NCBI RefSeq assembly: GCF_014621775.1
Contig: NZ_CP061204.1
Coordinates: 2,252,501-2,316,500, forward strand
DNA length: 64,000 nt
Direction: 5' to 3'
Origin: Stenotrophomonas sp. 169
GTDB taxonomy: Bacteria; Pseudomonadota; Gammaproteobacteria; Xanthomonadales; Xanthomonadaceae
Position numbers and translations under genes: made by a program
In this document: positions 1-12,948 of the stretch, piece after piece
How positions within the stretch are numbered: the stretch's first letter is position 1
Layout of the letters: every line of letters begins with the position of its first letter
Notes under the pieces: model-generated
Seen by the model: only the letters and a program-made list of their open reading frames with translations
The model's database searches: none
What the model was told of the DNA's origin: nothing

Positions 1-1916
1 ACGATCTGCCCGCGGAAGCCGCGACGTACCTGCTGGAACAGCTCGCGGAACGCGGCGTAGTCTGCGGGCTGGCACAGCGCCTCGTCGCCACGGACGGCAT
101 GTTGCTGCAGCCGGTGGCGGGCTACCACCTGCTGGCCATCGCGCTGCCACTGCACCGAATAGCGTCCGGCGGCGTTGCTGAAGTCCTGCGCGGCAGGCAG
201 TGCGATGAGGGGCACGCCGTCCGGCAACCGCACGCGGTAGGTCTCTTCGCGCAGGCTGGCGTCGCACTGGAACGGCGTGGCGTTGTCCGGCGCCGACGTC
301 GCGGTGTAGGCGTCACGGAAGGATTCGGCCCCCGGCGGGTCGGGCAAGGTCATGCCGCCGACCAGGTTGAAATCCACGTAGTCGCTGGCGCTGAAATCGA
401 AGACGTAGTTGAACCGCTGCTGCAGGTCCTGTGGGTCACCCTGCAACTGCAGACGGCCCTGCCCGTCGAAGCCAGAGGCGGCCATCATCGTGGCTTCGGC
501 GCGCGCGCGGTTCTGTGCGTTCAAGCGCACGAACGACGCACGCATGCCGATTTCCGCACTGTCGCCGGGTTGCAGCCGGGTCTGGCCACGCAGGTTTCCG
601 GCTCGGTCGAACACGAAATCCGCCTCGAACGCCATGCCGTTGCGCACGTCGTCGTTGGCCGGCGTACGCGCAAGCGTGGCCGGGCGGGTCAACAGCACGG
701 GCGCACCGAGGTCGCCATCGGGCAGCTGCCCGGAGCGGGCCCACGCACTGGTGGAATCGAGATAGAGATCAAGCGAGGGCACATAGGTGATGGCGTGATT
801 GAAACGCCCCAAGGTGGGCACCGCCGGCAGGGTCGGGCCGCCGGACGCGCCGATCAGCACCGCCGTGCTGTCGATGCCCTTCGCAGCCAGCAGCGCTTCC
901 AGGATCACCACGTGGTCCTTGCAGTCACCGTAGTGGTTGTCCAGCACGCTCTGCGCACTGTTGGGCTCCAGGCCCCCGTTGCCGAGGTAGACGGCAACGT
1001 AGCGGATGTTCTGCGCCACCCAACGGTACAGCGCATCCACCTGCGCGCGGCGGTCACCGATGCCGGCCGTCAGCTCGTCGGCCAGCGCCTGCAGGGCCGG
1101 CGTCACCGTCGCTGCACTGCCCGCTTTCAGCTGGTAAGCCCGCGCCATCTGCGGCCAGTCCGCGTATGTGCTGGCCATGATGGTGGGACTGAACTCCCAT
1201 GGCGACGCCGTCCAGTTCTGTGCCGGCAGTGAGTAGCTGCGCGCATAGCTCCACTCCCAGCGCGCGAGCCCGGCGCGCACCGTCGGCCGGTCGCTGCCCC
1301 GCACCCCGTCGCTGCGCACCTTCATCGCCAGGCCGGCCGGAGCGCTCAGGGTGACCCGCGCGTCTTCGTACTGGTTGAAGACGCTGAAGGTTTCCCACAG
1401 CCCGAAGTAACCGGGGAAATACGGCTTCTGCTGCGTGCGGCGGGTGGCATAGACCACGCGCGAGCCGGGTGCCAGGTTGGGGAACACGATCACCCGCACT
1501 TTGCGGTCGGCGTACATCGCGGCCGACGCACTGGAGTAGCTTTCCTGGGTATAAATGCGGTCGGCCGGCACATCGCGCCGCTGCCCGTCCGCGGTCAAGG
1601 TGTAAGCCTCCAGCACTTCCAGGCTTTCCATCTTTTCGCTGTAGCTCAGCCGAACCTGGCTGAACTGATCGACCGCGCTGCGCGTCTTCAGCAGGATGTC
1701 GTAGTGCTCGGTCTGCGTGTTGCTGGAGTCGGCGCTCACCACGTAATCGGCGCGGTAGCGGGCGAAGCTGAAATTGTTGCTGGCCTCGGCCGGCGCGGTA
1801 CCCGGTGCATCAGCCGCACGCGAAGTGGGCGCTGGCACGACCGGCGCGTCTGCCGCGAAGGCGCAGCAGGCAGGCAGCAGCAAGGTTGCCAGCAGTCCGT
1901 TGCGGAGCAGTGCCAT
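1..1916 (-). CDS. DUF3857 / transglutaminase-like exported protein (3' part outside window)
   Basis: This frame stays open from an ATG at 1916 to the window edge, so the C-terminus is missing. The N-terminus is a signal peptide (MALLRNGLLATLLLPACCAFA). An N-terminal region of the DUF3857 type is followed by a transglutaminase-like core. Its Cys-His-Asp triad is visible as NHYGDCKD, RFNHAI and LYLDST. Proteins of this architecture are periplasmic or outer-membrane-associated, and their substrate is generally unknown. It lies downstream of ftsK on the same strand, separated by about 70 bp that hold a terminator-like hairpin. Family assignment is by motif recognition; the function is not known. 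Confidence 0.8.
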   Translation of the reverse strand, partial: MALLRNGLLATLLLPACCAFAADAPVVPAPTSRAADAPGTAPAEASNNFSFARYRADYVVSADSSNTQTEHYDILLKTRSAVDQFSQVRLSYSEKMESLEVLEAYTLTADGQRRDVPADRIYTQESYSSASAAMYADRKVRVIVFPNLAPGSRVVYATRRTQQKPYFPGYFGLWETFSVFNQYEDARVTLSAPAGLAMKVRSDGVRGSDRPTVRAGLARWEWSYARSYSLPAQNWTASPWEFSPTIMASTYADWPQMARAYQLKAGSAATVTPALQALADELTAGIGDRRAQVDALYRWVAQNIRYVAVYLGNGGLEPNSAQSVLDNHYGDCKDHVVILEALLAAKGIDSTAVLIGASGGPTLPAVPTLGRFNHAITYVPSLDLYLDSTSAWARSGQLPDGDLGAPVLLTRPATLARTPANDDVRNGMAFEADFVFDRAGNLRGQTRLQPGDSAEIGMRASFVRLNAQNRARAEATMMAASGFDGQGRLQLQGDPQDLQQRFNYVFDFSASDYVDFNLVGGMTLPDPPGAESFRDAYTATSAPDNATPFQCDASLREETYRVRLPDGVPLIALPAAQDFSNAAGRYSVQWQRDGQQVVARHRLQQHAVRGDEALCQPADYAAFRELFQQVRRGFRGQI

Positions 1917-1950
1917 CGAATTACCCGTCTACAGAAGGATGAAAGAGGGA

Positions 1951-1979
1951 CGGGGTGACCACCCTGGGTCGTCACCCCG
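1951..1979 (-). terminator. Hairpin after ftsK, possible terminator
   Basis: A 9-bp perfect stem (CGGGGTGAC / GTCACCCCG) with an 11-nt loop lies directly after the ftsK stop codon. In the ftsK direction it is followed by a pyrimidine-rich stretch (TCCCTCTTTC). This is consistent with an intrinsic terminator with a weak U tract. Confidence 0.45.
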
Positions 1980-1985
1980 CCGGGA

Positions 1986-4352
1986 TCATTTCGGCGGCGG
2001 CGGCGCCAGCACGGTGCGGTCGCCGTTGTGCTCGGGCGAACTGACCACGCCGGCCGCTTCCATCGCCTCGATCAGGCGCGCAGCGCGGTTGTAGCCGATT
2101 TTCAGGCGACGCTGCACACCGGAAATCGAGGCGCGGCGCGTCTCGGTAACCACGCGCAACGCCTCGTCGTACAGCGGATCGGACTCATCGCCGGACGATG
2201 CGGTTTCCGGCAGGCCACCGGCGCCGACGACCACGCCATCGCCCATCGTCTGCACTTCGTCCAGCACCCCGTCGATGTAGTCGGCCGGGCCCATCGCCTT
2301 CAGGTGCTCCACCACGCGGTGCACTTCTTCGTCGGACACGAACGCACCGTGCACGCGGTCCGGCAGGGCGGTACCCGGCGGCAGGTACAGCATGTCGCCG
2401 TGCCCGAGCAGCGTTTCCGCGCCGGACTGGTCGAGGATGGTGCGCGAGTCGATCTTCGAGCTGACCTGGAAGGCGATGCGGGTCGGGATGTTGGCCTTGA
2501 TCAGACCGGTGATGACATCCACCGACGGGCGCTGGGTTGCCAGGATCAGGTGGATGCCGGCGGCACGCGCTTTCTGTGCCAGCCGGGCGATCAGTTCTTC
2601 GACCTTCTTGCCGACGATCATCATCATGTCGGCGAATTCGTCGATGAAGATGACCACGAACGGCAGCGTCTCCAGCGGTCGCGGCGCCTCGCCCAGCTCC
2701 GGGTTCGGCTTGAACAACGGATCCATCAACGGCTGTCCCGCGTCCTGTGCGTCCTTGACCTTCTTGTTGAAGCCGGCCAGGTTGCGCACGCCCACCGCGC
2801 TCATCAGCTTGTAGCGGCGCTCCATCTCGGCCACGCACCAGCGCAGGCCGTTGGCGGCCTCCTTCATGTCGGTGACCACCGGCGCCAACAGATGCGGAAT
2901 GCCCTGGTAGACGCTCAGCTCCAGCATCTTCGGGTCGATCATCAGCATGCGCAGGTCTTTCGGGCTGGCCTTGAACAGCAGGCTGAGCACCATGGCGTTG
3001 ACCGCCACCGACTTGCCCGAACCGGTGGTACCGGCGACCAGCAGATGCGGCATGCGCGCCAGGTCGGCCACCGTCGGGCGACCGGCGATGTCCTTGCCCA
3101 GCGCCAGGGTCAGCGGACTGGGCGATTTGTCGTATTCCTTCGAGCGCAGCAGTTCGGACAGGAAGATCATTTCACGGGTGACATTCGGAATTTCCAAGCC
3201 GATCACCGACTTGCCCGGAATCACATCGACCACGCGCACGGACTTCACCGACAGGCCGCGGGCGATGTCCTTGTCCAGCGTACTGATCTGGCTGACCTTG
3301 ATGCCCGGCGCCGGTTCAATCTCGAAACGGGTGATCACCGGGCCCGGATAGGCCCCCACCACCACCGCATCGATGCGGAAATCCTTGAGCTTGAACTCGA
3401 TCTGCCGCGACAGCGTCTCCAGCGTCTCTTCGTCGTAGCCCTTCGGCTGCGGCTTGGGATCATCCAGCAGCGCCAGCGGCGGAAGATCCGAACCGTCGCC
3501 ATTGACCCCCTGGAACATCGGAATCTGGTTGTCGCGCTTGGCGCGATCACTCTTCTCGATCACCGGCTCCGGACGCGGCTCGATCTTCACCGGCTCGCGC
3601 TTGGCGCGCACCTCGGCGTCGACCTTGCGCACTTCCTGGCGCTCCTCACGCAGATCGCGGGTCTGCTTCCACTCGGTGGCCTGCTCTTTCTTCTTTTCCA
3701 GCAGCGGTGCCAGCGACATCACGCCCTTGCCGATCTTCTCCATCACCGACAGCCAGGACAGCCCGGTCGCCAGGGTGATCGAGGCCAGCAGCAGCACCAG
3801 CACGAACAGGTTGGCGCCCAATGCCCCAAACCCCACGCTGAGGGAGCTGGCGACCAGCTTGCCGAGGATGCCGCCGGCCGAGGCTACTTCCGCACTGAAC
3901 AGACGCATGTGCAGGAATCCGGTGCCGGCGATCAGGAACCCGACCAGGCCGACCAGCCGCAGGGCGGGATCCAGGTCGTTCTCGCCCTTGGCCTCGCGCT
4001 TGAGACCGAACATCGCGAACCAGGCCAGCGCGCCGAGCAGCAACGGCAGCAGGAACGCCATGTAGCCGAACAGCTGCAGCAGCACATCGGCGATCCACGC
4101 CCCGGCGCGGCCGCCCATGTTGTGCACCGGCGCCACGATGCTGCCCGTATGCGACCAGCCCGGATCAGTTGCCGAGTAGGTGAACAGACTGGCAACCAGA
4201 TACAGCAACGCCGGCGCCACGGCGATCAGCCCCAGGTCGCGCCACAGGCGCTGACGGGTGGGATTGCTTTCAGACGGAGACGGATCGCGGCGACGGGGCT
4301 TGCCTTCGGCCGATCGGCTGCGTTCGGGGACCTGCTTCGCCACCTTGGACAC
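1986..4352 (-). CDS. ftsK: DNA translocase FtsK
   Basis: Septal DNA pump that moves chromosome dimers toward dif and activates XerCD resolution. The 788-aa product has a basic N-terminus, four hydrophobic segments in about the first 200 residues, a charged linker, then the RecA-like motor with Walker A (GTTGSGKS) and Walker B ([12 protein letters not shown]). A C-terminal winged-helix gamma domain ends in the [17 protein letters not shown] region. The linker is short, as usual outside enterics. The start is a GTG at 4352 preceded by AAAGG. It is divergent from trxB. Confidence 0.96.
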   Translation of the reverse strand: MSKVAKQVPERSRSAEGKPRRRDPSPSESNPTRQRLWRDLGLIAVAPALLYLVASLFTYSATDPGWSHTGSIVAPVHNMGGRAGAWIADVLLQLFGYMAFLLPLLLGALAWFAMFGLKREAKGENDLDPALRLVGLVGFLIAGTGFLHMRLFSAEVASAGGILGKLVASSLSVGFGALGANLFVLVLLLASITLATGLSWLSVMEKIGKGVMSLAPLLEKKKEQATEWKQTRDLREERQEVRKVDAEVRAKREPVKIEPRPEPVIEKSDRAKRDNQIPMFQGVNGDGSDLPPLALLDDPKPQPKGYDEETLETLSRQIEFKLKDFRIDAVVVGAYPGPVITRFEIEPAPGIKVSQISTLDKDIARGLSVKSVRVVDVIPGKSVIGLEIPNVTREMIFLSELLRSKEYDKSPSPLTLALGKDIAGRPTVADLARMPHLLVAGTTGSGKSVAVNAMVLSLLFKASPKDLRMLMIDPKMLELSVYQGIPHLLAPVVTDMKEAANGLRWCVAEMERRYKLMSAVGVRNLAGFNKKVKDAQDAGQPLMDPLFKPNPELGEAPRPLETLPFVVIFIDEFADMMMIVGKKVEELIARLAQKARAAGIHLILATQRPSVDVITGLIKANIPTRIAFQVSSKIDSRTILDQSGAETLLGHGDMLYLPPGTALPDRVHGAFVSDEEVHRVVEHLKAMGPADYIDGVLDEVQTMGDGVVVGAGGLPETASSGDESDPLYDEALRVVTETRRASISGVQRRLKIGYNRAARLIEAMEAAGVVSSPEHNGDRTVLAPPPPK

Positions 4353-4534
4353 TACCTTTGGAATACGCTGTTAGTGGTTGATAATAAACGAAGCGCGTCG
4401 ATTTTCCGTCACCCTCGGCTGACGGACGCGTGGCCAGGGTCGGGATGGGCCGCCTGCAAGGCGGAGGACATCAGGCGCATCGCCGCGTTCCAGCCAGCGG
4501 GTTGAATCCCCCTGCCCCTGCCATCACTCTATGA

Positions 4535-5569
<1,035 letters not shown>

Positions 5570-5582
5570 GGTACGCCGCCGA

Positions 5583-5607
5583 TGGAGTCGACCGCAAGTC
5601 GACTCCA
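5583..5607. terminator. Perfect hairpin between convergent genes
   Basis: A 10-bp stem (TGGAGTCGAC / GTCGACTCCA) with a 5-nt loop sits between the 3' ends of trxB and the convergent small gene. It resembles the stem of the local GTAG palindromes without the GTAG head. It may work as a bidirectional terminator without a U tract. Confidence 0.4.
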
Positions 5608-5614
5608 CCGCTGA

Positions 5615-6019
5615 TCAAGGGAAGTAAAAGTTGTAAGGCTGTCCCTGATACATCGCGCGTATCTGCGTGTGCGGCGGCATGCCTGCGAGATAGGCGTAAT
5701 GGAGCAACAGGCTCCCAAGCTCCTGCTCGAGCTGTTCATTGGAGCCATCATCCTGCTCTGGAAGAGCTCCGGCCCCTAGGTCCATGTATATCAGGCTGTC
5801 CTCCAGATCCGCCCAGCTCCGGATCGTGACGTCGGTTGAGCTCCCTCGCCTCCTGCGGAAGGTGTCCATGTACTGCTGGGCCTCTCTTTGCAGGACTGCA
5901 TCCAGCGCCGCATCCCGCGCCCGGGGGTTGACCGCCCCACTGGGTGAACTCCCAGCCGCAGCGGCCAGCCCAAGCAAGAGCCCCAACGCACACTTGTTCT
6001 TCCTGATGCACATCCCCAT
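5615..6019 (-). CDS. Small exported protein of unknown function
   Basis: I do not recognise this 134-aa protein. It starts at an ATG with an AGAGGGG Shine-Dalgarno just upstream. It has a basic N-terminus and a hydrophobic segment (ALGLLLGLAAAA) typical of a signal peptide. The rest is acidic and polar, with a C-terminal aromatic patch (YNFYFP). It is convergent with trxB and stands alone. Codon usage fits the genome, so it is probably real, but it could be lineage specific. Confidence 0.6.
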   Translation of the reverse strand: MGMCIRKNKCALGLLLGLAAAAGSSPSGAVNPRARDAALDAVLQREAQQYMDTFRRRRGSSTDVTIRSWADLEDSLIYMDLGAGALPEQDDGSNEQLEQELGSLLLHYAYLAGMPPHTQIRAMYQGQPYNFYFP

Positions 6020-6387
6020 CCCCTCTTCCTGCCGGCCACCGCGGCCGGCGCTCTGAAGTCAATTTGCGCGCATCCGCCGACTCGTAACGTGCGCAGGCAC
6101 TCGCTATTTGCCAAATCGATAGCGTCATTCCAATCGCCACCCGCAGACGATCAAGGGTTACTTCTCGGGTAAGGAGGCCGCTCGTTGCGCCCGCATTTTC
6201 GCTTCAGGGCGAGGGTCAGCAAGTTGCCACACGGCTCGCTGGCGGCGACTGCCCAGTCTGGCAGCTTCGTCTTCCCGCTGGAGTCTCGGAAAATCCGAGT
6301 GACCGGTAGGAAGCGAGCAGAGAAACGCATCAACGGGCAGCCACATCACCTGACCCACCACTGCCAAGGCATCCCACGCCCAGTCCC
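6020..6387. other. Intergenic region without a convincing gene
   Basis: This 368-bp stretch separates two divergently transcribed genes. I see only overlapping short open frames without family resemblance. A 7-bp GC-rich hairpin (GCCGGCC / GGCCGGC) lies just upstream of the small exported gene's ribosome site. A TTGACT hexamer at 6056-6061 on the minus strand has no good -10 partner. No RNA gene is recognised. Confidence 0.4.
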
Positions 6388-6405
6388 GTGCTCTATCCTG
6401 TGCGC

Positions 6406-7539
6406 ATGCCGCAGATCCGTTTCCTCGAAGACCTCCAGACGCTCCCCGCCACGCAGTGGGATGCCCTGCACGACGGCAGCAACCCCTTCGTCAGCCATGC
6501 CTTTCTGTCCGGCATGGAGCAGCACGGCTGCCTGCGCGAGGACTGGGGCTGGCGGCCGCAGCACCTCACGCTGTGGGAAGGCGAAACACTGGTCGGCGCC
6601 ATCCCGGGCTACCTGAAAGAGAACTCGCACGGCGAATTCGTGTTCGACCATGCCTGGGCGAATGCGTATGCGCGCCATGGTCGCGACTACTACCCGAAGT
6701 GGCTGGGCGCAGTGCCCTACTCGCCGGTGACCGGTCCTCGGCTGCTTGCCGCAGACCCGGCCACGCGCGCGACCCTGCTGGCCGCCCTGGTCGAAGCGCT
6801 GCCCGCGCTCGGCGTGTCTTCGGCGCACATCAACTTCCACCGCGCCGACGAAGAGTCCGCGTTCGGCACGGCGTGGCTGCTGCGCGAAGACATCCAGTTC
6901 CAGTGGCAGAACAGCAGCGGCTGGCAGGATTTCGAGCAGTTCCTCGCCGCGATGAACCACAAGCATCGCAAGAACATCCGCCAGGAGCGCAACAAGGTCG
7001 CCCGCCAGGGCATCTGCTTCCGCGTGGTGCACGGCGATGAGGCCAGCCGCGCCGACCTGCAGGCGATGTATCGCTTCTACCTGCAAACCTTCCTGGAATA
7101 CGGCAATGCCCCTGCACTGACCGAGCCGTTCCTGCGTCACTTGGCCAGCACGCTGGGGCGTGGGCTGGTGATGTTCCTGGCCGAGCAGGACGGCGAGCCC
7201 ATTGCCGGGGCGCTCTGCCTGCGCGGCCGCGACACCTTGTATGGCCGTTACTGGGGCGGGGCCACCCTGCCCGGCCTGCATTTCGAGGCCTGCTATTACC
7301 AGGGCATCGAGTACTGCCTGCGGGAGGGCCTCACCCGCTTCGAGCCCGGCGCGCAGGGCGAACACAAGCTGGCGCGCGGCTTCCTGCCCACCGTGGTGCG
7401 CAGCCGTCACTGGATGGCCGATGCCGATTTTGCCGATGCGCTGCGGCCGTGGTGCGCACAGGAGCGTGCCGAGGTCAGCCGCTACCACCGCGAACTCGCG
7501 CAGCATGCGCCCTACCGTCACGAAGAGCCGGCGGATTGA
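6406..7539 (+). CDS. FemAB/GNAT-type acyltransferase (peptidogalycan biosynthesis-like, PF04339)
   Basis: A 377-aa protein of the family in which two GNAT-like folds form one unit (COG3146). It contains the recognisable segments NHKHRKNIRQERNK and GRYWGG, and near the C-terminus GAQGEHKLARGFLPT. The family is assumed to transfer acyl or aminoacyl groups, but the substrate is not established. I chose the ATG at 6406. A GTG at 6388 is in frame, but neither start has a clear ribosome site. It is followed by aat in the same direction after about 170 bp. Confidence 0.8.
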   Translation: MPQIRFLEDLQTLPATQWDALHDGSNPFVSHAFLSGMEQHGCLREDWGWRPQHLTLWEGETLVGAIPGYLKENSHGEFVFDHAWANAYARHGRDYYPKWLGAVPYSPVTGPRLLAADPATRATLLAALVEALPALGVSSAHINFHRADEESAFGTAWLLREDIQFQWQNSSGWQDFEQFLAAMNHKHRKNIRQERNKVARQGICFRVVHGDEASRADLQAMYRFYLQTFLEYGNAPALTEPFLRHLASTLGRGLVMFLAEQDGEPIAGALCLRGRDTLYGRYWGGATLPGLHFEACYYQGIEYCLREGLTRFEPGAQGEHKLARGFLPTVVRSRHWMADADFADALRPWCAQERAEVSRYHRELAQHAPYRHEEPAD

Positions 7540-7707
7540 GCGGTGGCCGTTGCCCGGTTGCAGCAGCCCGCTCAGGCGGTCCGCGCGCTCGACGGTCAAC
7601 AGGTCGACGGCTATCCTGACCGCTGGTTGCATACAAAGGTGCATCGACCCCATGTGCACGATGGTTGAGCAAGGCCGGTCGACAGATGCCAGGGTGCGCG
7701 GGATCCA

Positions 7708-8451
7708 ATGAGTCGCCAGCTCCCTTGGCGTCTGGCCGATCCAGCCGACAGCCCGTTCCCCCCTGCCGAGACGGCGCTCGAACAGCCCGCTGGCCTGCTG
7801 GCCATCGGCGGAGACCTGCAGCCGGTCCGCCTGCTCAATGCCTATGCCGGCGGCATCTTTCCGTGGTTCAGCGGCGACGAGCCGCTGCTGTGGTGGTCGC
7901 CCGATCCGCGCATGGTCTTCCAGACGGACCGGGTCCACCTGTCGCGCCGGTTTGTCCGCCAACTGCGGCACCTGGAATGGAGGGTCACCGCCGACACCGC
8001 CTTCGAACAAGTGATGCGGGCCTGTGCCCAAGCGCCCCGCCCCGGCCAGGAGGGCACCTGGATCAGCGAGCCGATGGTGAAGGCGTACGTCGACCTGCAC
8101 CGGCTTGGTTTCGCGCATTCGGTAGAGGTGTGGCAAGGCGACACGCTCGTTGGCGGAATCTACGGGATCGGCATCGGACAGATGTTCTTCGGCGAAAGCA
8201 TGTTCAGCGCCGTCAGTGGCGGCTCGAAGGTGGCGTTGTGGGCGCTGGCGACGCTGCTGCGCCGTCAAGGCGTGGCCGTCCTTGATGCACAGGTGGAGAA
8301 TCCCCACCTGCTGCGCATGGGCGCCGAACACTGGCCACGTGACCGGTTCCTCGCCCATGTGCGTGAGGCCGTGCAGCGGCCCGGGCAGCACGAAAGCTGG
8401 GCCCACACCATGGGCTCAGTGGCTGTCTCCGATATGCTCGGCCACGACTGA
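7708..8451 (+). CDS. aat: Leucyl/phenylalanyl-tRNA--protein transferase
   Basis: N-end rule enzyme that adds Leu or Phe from aminoacyl-tRNA to proteins with N-terminal Arg or Lys. These are then recognised by ClpS and degraded by ClpAP, both encoded a few kb downstream. The 247-aa sequence shows the family signatures: AYAGGIFPWFS, LLWWSPDPRMVF, GTWISEPMVKAY, GESMFS and the C-terminal DAQVENPHLLRMGAE. infA follows after about 145 bp, a gene order common in gammaproteobacteria. Confidence 0.97.
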   Translation: MSRQLPWRLADPADSPFPPAETALEQPAGLLAIGGDLQPVRLLNAYAGGIFPWFSGDEPLLWWSPDPRMVFQTDRVHLSRRFVRQLRHLEWRVTADTAFEQVMRACAQAPRPGQEGTWISEPMVKAYVDLHRLGFAHSVEVWQGDTLVGGIYGIGIGQMFFGESMFSAVSGGSKVALWALATLLRRQGVAVLDAQVENPHLLRMGAEHWPRDRFLAHVREAVQRPGQHESWAHTMGSVAVSDMLGHD

Positions 8452-8518
8452 GCGACGGCGGTGGTTCCCGCGTCAGCACCGGTCTCGATACCCACGCTGC
8501 TGTCGGTTAACGCAATCT

Positions 8519-8547
8519 TTGCAAAACCGCCGACATGTGCGTAAAAT
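8519..8547 (+). promoter_or_regulatory. Sigma-70 promoter of infA
   Basis: A TTGCAA hexamer at 8519-8524 and a TAAAAT hexamer at 8542-8547 are separated by exactly 17 bp. They lie about 50 bp upstream of the infA start codon. This matches a strong housekeeping promoter with a leader of roughly 40 nt. Confidence 0.65.
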
Positions 8548-8595
8548 GCTGCGGCTTAGGCCCCCGTGGCCGCTCTCTGAACCGCACAGGATTAC

Positions 8596-8814
8596 ATGTC
8601 GAAAGACGACTCCATCGAGTTCGAAGGCACCGTCAGCGAGACGCTGCCGAACACGACGTTCCGTGTCCGCCTGGAAAATGGTCATGAAATCATTGCCCAT
8701 ATCTCCGGCCGCATGCGCAAGAACTACATCCGCATTCTGACTGGTGACCGGGTCAAGGTTGAAATGACTCCGTACGACCTGACCAAGGGCCGTATCACCT
8801 ACCGCATGAAGTAA
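8596..8814 (+). CDS. infA: Translation initiation factor IF-1
   Basis: The 72-aa OB-fold protein occupies the ribosomal A site during initiation. The sequence is essentially canonical: it starts [13 protein letters not shown], contains [14 protein letters not shown], and ends [14 protein letters not shown]. It has its own promoter upstream and an intrinsic terminator downstream, so it is a monocistronic unit. Confidence 0.99.
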   Translation: MSKDDSIEFEGTVSETLPNTTFRVRLENGHEIIAHISGRMRKNYIRILTGDRVKVEMTPYDLTKGRITYRMK

Positions 8815-8840
8815 GCGGTCCGGCGCATCTGCGTCGACAA

Positions 8841-8868
8841 GAAAGGCCAGCCACCGAGTTGGCCTTTT
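8841..8868 (+). terminator. Intrinsic terminator of infA
   Basis: An 8-bp stem (AAAGGCCA / TGGCCTTT) with a 10-nt loop and a short T run lies 27 bp after the infA stop codon. Confidence 0.75.
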
Positions 8869-8945
8869 GGCGTGCGTGGAATATGCAAGCCGTGGATGCT
8901 GGTGCGGAGGCACAGTGACCTTCCCGTTCGAAGGATCCCGCCTGT

Positions 8946-9854
8946 ATGCCCTCCATCGCCACTGTGGACGCAGCCCGCACGCTGCCAACGCCGGGCAACA
9001 CGCCCACATCTGAACCCGCAAGGCCGGGGTTGGCGGCCACCCTGCGATGGATCGGCAATGGCCTGCTGGATGGCGTGGTGTCGGCGGCGACGACTGCAGA
9101 TACCCTGCGTCGCGCACTGCTGCGGAATCCGGCGGCGGCCCTGATGGGCCTGCTGGCAGTGGGCAATGCAGTCAGCGCCGCCCCCATGGCGCGCACAACC
9201 CCAGCGGTGAAGCGCACCGACGGCCGGTATATCGGCGAACAGGTGGCCGCCTGCATCGACGCGCGGCAGCGGAAAGGGATCGATCGCGCACTGGTCGCCC
9301 CCGCCTGCCTGGGCGACGTGGCATACGCGCTGGCCCTCGATCGCCCCTTTCATCCGGAACGGTTCCCCAGCATAGGCGGAAAGCCGCCCGCCCCGGGCAC
9401 CCCGGGATGGCCCTACGTGGCGCTCGCACAGCGCGGCATGCGCGTGGACGCCAGCATTCCGGGGGACGACAGCAACCAGGACATCATCGACCATGCCGGA
9501 AGCATTCTGCTCGACACAGATGCAATGGCCGACCGCATTGACGCTGCTGCAAAGCGTGTGATCGATGCGTGCGACCTGTGGGACCAGGTAGACCGCTACC
9601 TCTTCATCAGCTCGGACGTAGATAATGCAGTGGACACGATGCCCTGCGCGACGGACAACATCGGCGGCCCGACGGTGCGGGAACTGAGCCGGGCCGTGGA
9701 TGCCGTCTACTTCCAGACGACGATGGTTGCCAACGAGACACAGTATTTCCACGTCAAGCATGATGTGTCGAAGCTATCCCCCGATGCACGAAGGGTAGGC
9801 ACTCGCTTCCACCAGCTCGTCACTGATCGGATTGTGTCCTTGATCGGAATCTGA
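8946..9854 (+). CDS. Unrecognised 302-aa protein with internal hydrophobic segment
   Basis: I do not recognise a family. The first 60 residues are Pro/Ala rich. A hydrophobic stretch (AALMGLLAVGNAVSAAPMA) around residues 61-80 could be a membrane anchor, or the true signal peptide if translation starts later. The remaining part is soluble, with several acidic patches and a short C-terminal basic region. It lies between the infA terminator and a strong bidirectional hairpin, so it is transcribed alone. Codon usage fits the genome. Start choice is uncertain. Confidence 0.6.
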   Translation: MPSIATVDAARTLPTPGNTPTSEPARPGLAATLRWIGNGLLDGVVSAATTADTLRRALLRNPAAALMGLLAVGNAVSAAPMARTTPAVKRTDGRYIGEQVAACIDARQRKGIDRALVAPACLGDVAYALALDRPFHPERFPSIGGKPPAPGTPGWPYVALAQRGMRVDASIPGDDSNQDIIDHAGSILLDTDAMADRIDAAAKRVIDACDLWDQVDRYLFISSDVDNAVDTMPCATDNIGGPTVRELSRAVDAVYFQTTMVANETQYFHVKHDVSKLSPDARRVGTRFHQLVTDRIVSLIGI

Positions 9855-9862
9855 AACAGAAA

Positions 9863-9895
9863 CGGCGCAGGAGTAGCCAAGCCACTCCTGCGCCG
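9863..9895. terminator. Bidirectional terminator hairpin
   Basis: A perfect 12-bp GC-rich stem (CGGCGCAGGAGT / ACTCCTGCGCCG) with a 9-nt loop separates the convergent 302-aa gene and clpA. It can serve both. Confidence 0.7.
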
Positions 9896-9917
9896 TGATT
9901 CACCGTCATCGCACCCG

Positions 9918-12197
<2,280 letters not shown>

Positions 12198-12524
12198 GCT
12201 CTACTCCGGCGGCAGTTGAAGACAATATGCGGCCTGACCACACGTTTTCCATCACCCTAGCGGAACCCCACGTTCATACGGCGTTAGCGTGGGCGCATGC
12301 GCTCCGTCAGCACGACTTGACCATACGCTACAACGAACCCGCCCTGCGTGCGCCCCGTCATGCGCAAACGCGCGCAGGAACAGGCCCGGCGCGGCCCGGA
12401 CAGGCGGAAACGAGCGATGGACGCAAGGGGCCGGCCTGGACCGGGGAGGCCGGCTGCGGCGCTGCCCATGGAACGCAGCAACCCATCCGGGGCGCTGCGG
12501 AGGCGGCCGATGACCCGCTGGGCG
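12198..12524. other. clpA-clpS intergenic region
   Basis: This 327-bp stretch carries the clpA upstream region. I see a 6-bp stem (CCCACG / CGTGGG, about 12266-12293) that could end the clpS transcript, and open frames that look like noise. I cannot define a clpA promoter confidently. Confidence 0.35.
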
Positions 12525-12851
12525 TCAGGCCTTTTCCATCGTGCACAGCAGCGGATGCTGGTTCATCCGTGCGTACTCGTTGACCTGGGCGACCTTGGTT
12601 TCAGCCACTTCGCGGGTAAATACACCGCAGATGCCGCGGCCACGGGTGTGCACATGGAGCATCACCTGCGTGGCCCGGTCCAGGTCCAGGCTGAAGAACT
12701 GCTGCAGGACGTCCACCACGAAATCCATCGGGGTGTAGTCATCGTTCAACAGCATCACCTGGTAGAACGGCGGCGGCACGACCTCAGGCCGCGCTGGTTC
12801 AAGCAGCACGCCGTGGTCGGAATGGGATTCGTGGGAAGTCTCGCGAGGCAT
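12525..12851 (-). CDS. clpS: ATP-dependent Clp protease adaptor ClpS
   Basis: Adaptor that binds N-degron residues and delivers them to the ClpA N-domain. The 108-aa form starting [10 protein letters not shown] matches the usual ClpS length. The core motif [20 protein letters not shown], the [11 protein letters not shown] segment and the C-terminal [10 protein letters not shown] region are canonical. The frame is open upstream to 12920, but that would add 23 unrelated residues and absorb a TATAAT box, so I prefer the ATG at 12851. Confidence 0.95.
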   Translation of the reverse strand: MPRETSHESHSDHGVLLEPARPEVVPPPFYQVMLLNDDYTPMDFVVDVLQQFFSLDLDRATQVMLHVHTRGRGICGVFTREVAETKVAQVNEYARMNQHPLLCTMEKA

Positions 12852-12857
12852 CCGCTT

Positions 12858-12863
12858 ATTATA
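12858..12863 (-). promoter_or_regulatory. Perfect -10 box directly upstream of clpS
   Basis: TATAAT on the minus strand ends seven bases before the A of the chosen clpS start codon. A normal -10 to start-site distance would place the transcript 5' end at or next to that ATG. No convincing -35 is seen, and no Shine-Dalgarno lies between. Confidence 0.55.
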
Positions 12864-12948
12864 GTGGCTGACCCCGGCGGATTGGACGACAAACACAGTC
12901 GGCTTCACAATCTGCCGCATTCCGCCGCACCACCTTCACAGGATTCCC

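Noticed and set aside
2028..4505. 825-codon open frame opposite ftsK
   Set aside because: It is antisense to a fully conserved ftsK, His/Gln/Arg-rich, and typical of high-GC shadow frames.
6346..8406. 686-codon open frame opposite the acyltransferase and aat genes
   Set aside because: It spans two convincing genes and their gap on the other strand, with no family features.
12852..12920. Longer clpS start
   Set aside because: The extra 23 residues have no counterpart in ClpS and would include the TATAAT promoter element.
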